Shown here one piece after another: positions 6,318 to 6,536 of a DNA stretch of 6,536 nucleotides (within the stretch, counting starts at the first letter, position 1; every line of letters begins with the position of its first letter). The translations under genes and the position numbers were made by a program. The notes under the pieces were generated by a model that worked only from the letters and a program-made list of their open reading frames with translations, ran no database searches and was not told the origin of the DNA. The stretch covers positions 1-6,536 of the forward strand of contig DAISNS010000098.1 in the NCBI GenBank assembly GCA_036830905.1, read 5' to 3'. Origin of the DNA: Thermocaproicibacter sp002397355. Lineage in GTDB: Bacteria > Bacillota > Clostridia > Oscillospirales > Acutalibacteraceae.

Positions 6318-6393
6318 TGGAGCGAACGACGAGGCTCGAACTCGCTACCTCCACCTTGGCAAGGTGGCGCTCTACCAGATGAGCTACGTTCGC
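6318..6393 (-). tRNA. tRNA-Gly (GCC)
   Basis: A 76-nt cloverleaf with encoded CCA. The acceptor stem is GCGAACG/CGTTCGC, the discriminator is U, and the anticodon stem CCACC/GGTGG encloses TTGCCAA, giving anticodon GCC. The T-loop TTCGAGC is present. It lies 5 nt after tRNA-Phe. Confidence 0.95.
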
Positions 6394-6398
6394 GGATA

Positions 6399-6474
6399 TG
6401 GTGCCTCCGGGCGGAATCGGACCACCGACACGGGGATTTTCAGTCCCCTGCTCTACCAACTGAGCTACAGAGGC
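6399..6474 (-). tRNA. tRNA-Phe (GAA)
   Basis: A 76-nt cloverleaf with encoded CCA. The acceptor stem is GCCTCTG/CGGAGGC with one G-U pair, the discriminator is A, and the anticodon stem GGGGA/TCCCC encloses CTGAAAA, giving anticodon GAA. It is separated from the tRNA-Asp gene by 7 nt. Confidence 0.95.
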
Positions 6475-6481
6475 ATAAAGA

Positions 6482-6536
6482 TGGCGACTCGGATCGGGAT
6501 CGAACCGACGACTTCCAGCGTGACAGGCTGGCGTTC
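6482..6536 (-). tRNA. tRNA-Asp (GTC), partial (5' end outside the window)
   Basis: The 3' part of a tRNA gene, with encoded CCA. The anticodon stem CCAGC/GCTGG encloses CTGTCAC, giving anticodon GTC. The T-arm GTCGG/CCGAT with loop TTCGATC and the acceptor strand CCGAGTC with discriminator G, typical for aspartate, are complete. The D-arm and the 5' acceptor strand are cut off by the window edge. Confidence 0.9.

Noticed and set aside
6094..6459. A 121-codon minus-strand frame across the tRNA genes
   Set aside because: It is translated tRNA sequence. The cloverleaves for Cys, Gly and Phe are complete and explain this stretch.
6238..6536. tRNA cluster as an integration site of a mobile element
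   Set aside because: No integrase, no repeated 3' tRNA fragment and no foreign-looking gene is present in the window; the neighbouring exporter genes look native.

Overview
The window looks like chromosomal DNA from a GC-rich member of the Firmicutes, most likely a clostridial lineage such as the Oscillospiraceae. This is inferred from purine-rich AGGAGG/GGAGGG ribosome binding sites, intrinsic terminators with T-tracts, sigma-A-type promoters, CCA-encoding tRNA genes in a tight cluster, and a split two-gene ThrE exporter. I see no integrase, transposase, CRISPR array or plasmid function.

Layout, left to right. Positions 1-120 hold nothing I can assign. Positions 121-291 (minus) encode a 56-residue protein of unknown function. 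A sigma-A promoter (469-496) and a leader of about 105 nt with several short inverted repeats precede a DUF308/HdeD-type membrane protein (611-1165, plus). Two strong intrinsic terminators (1186-1233 and a perfectly symmetric one at 1307-1344) separate it from a convergent 3.3-kb gene for a large RecQ-like DEAH helicase (1418-4690, minus), which has its own extended -10 promoter. Beyond it on the minus strand lies a two-gene threonine/serine exporter operon: an inner-membrane subunit of the ThrE_2/YjjB type (4884-5330) follows a ThrE_1/YjjP-type subunit (5333-6097) with a 2-bp gap. Upstream of this operon, on the same strand, is a tRNA cluster read Asp-Phe-Gly-Cys, with the Asp gene cut by the window edge.

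The two ThrE halves should form one ten-helix amino-acid exporter. The helicase appears to be a single-gene unit with flanking terminators. The two points most worth following up are the helicase, which has a canonical RecQ motor between two large regions I do not recognise and lacks the usual zinc-binding cysteines, and the thrE leader, where an intrinsic terminator ends about 4 nt before the ribosome binding site and no promoter is visible between it and the tRNA genes. I found no convincing multi-gene novel system.
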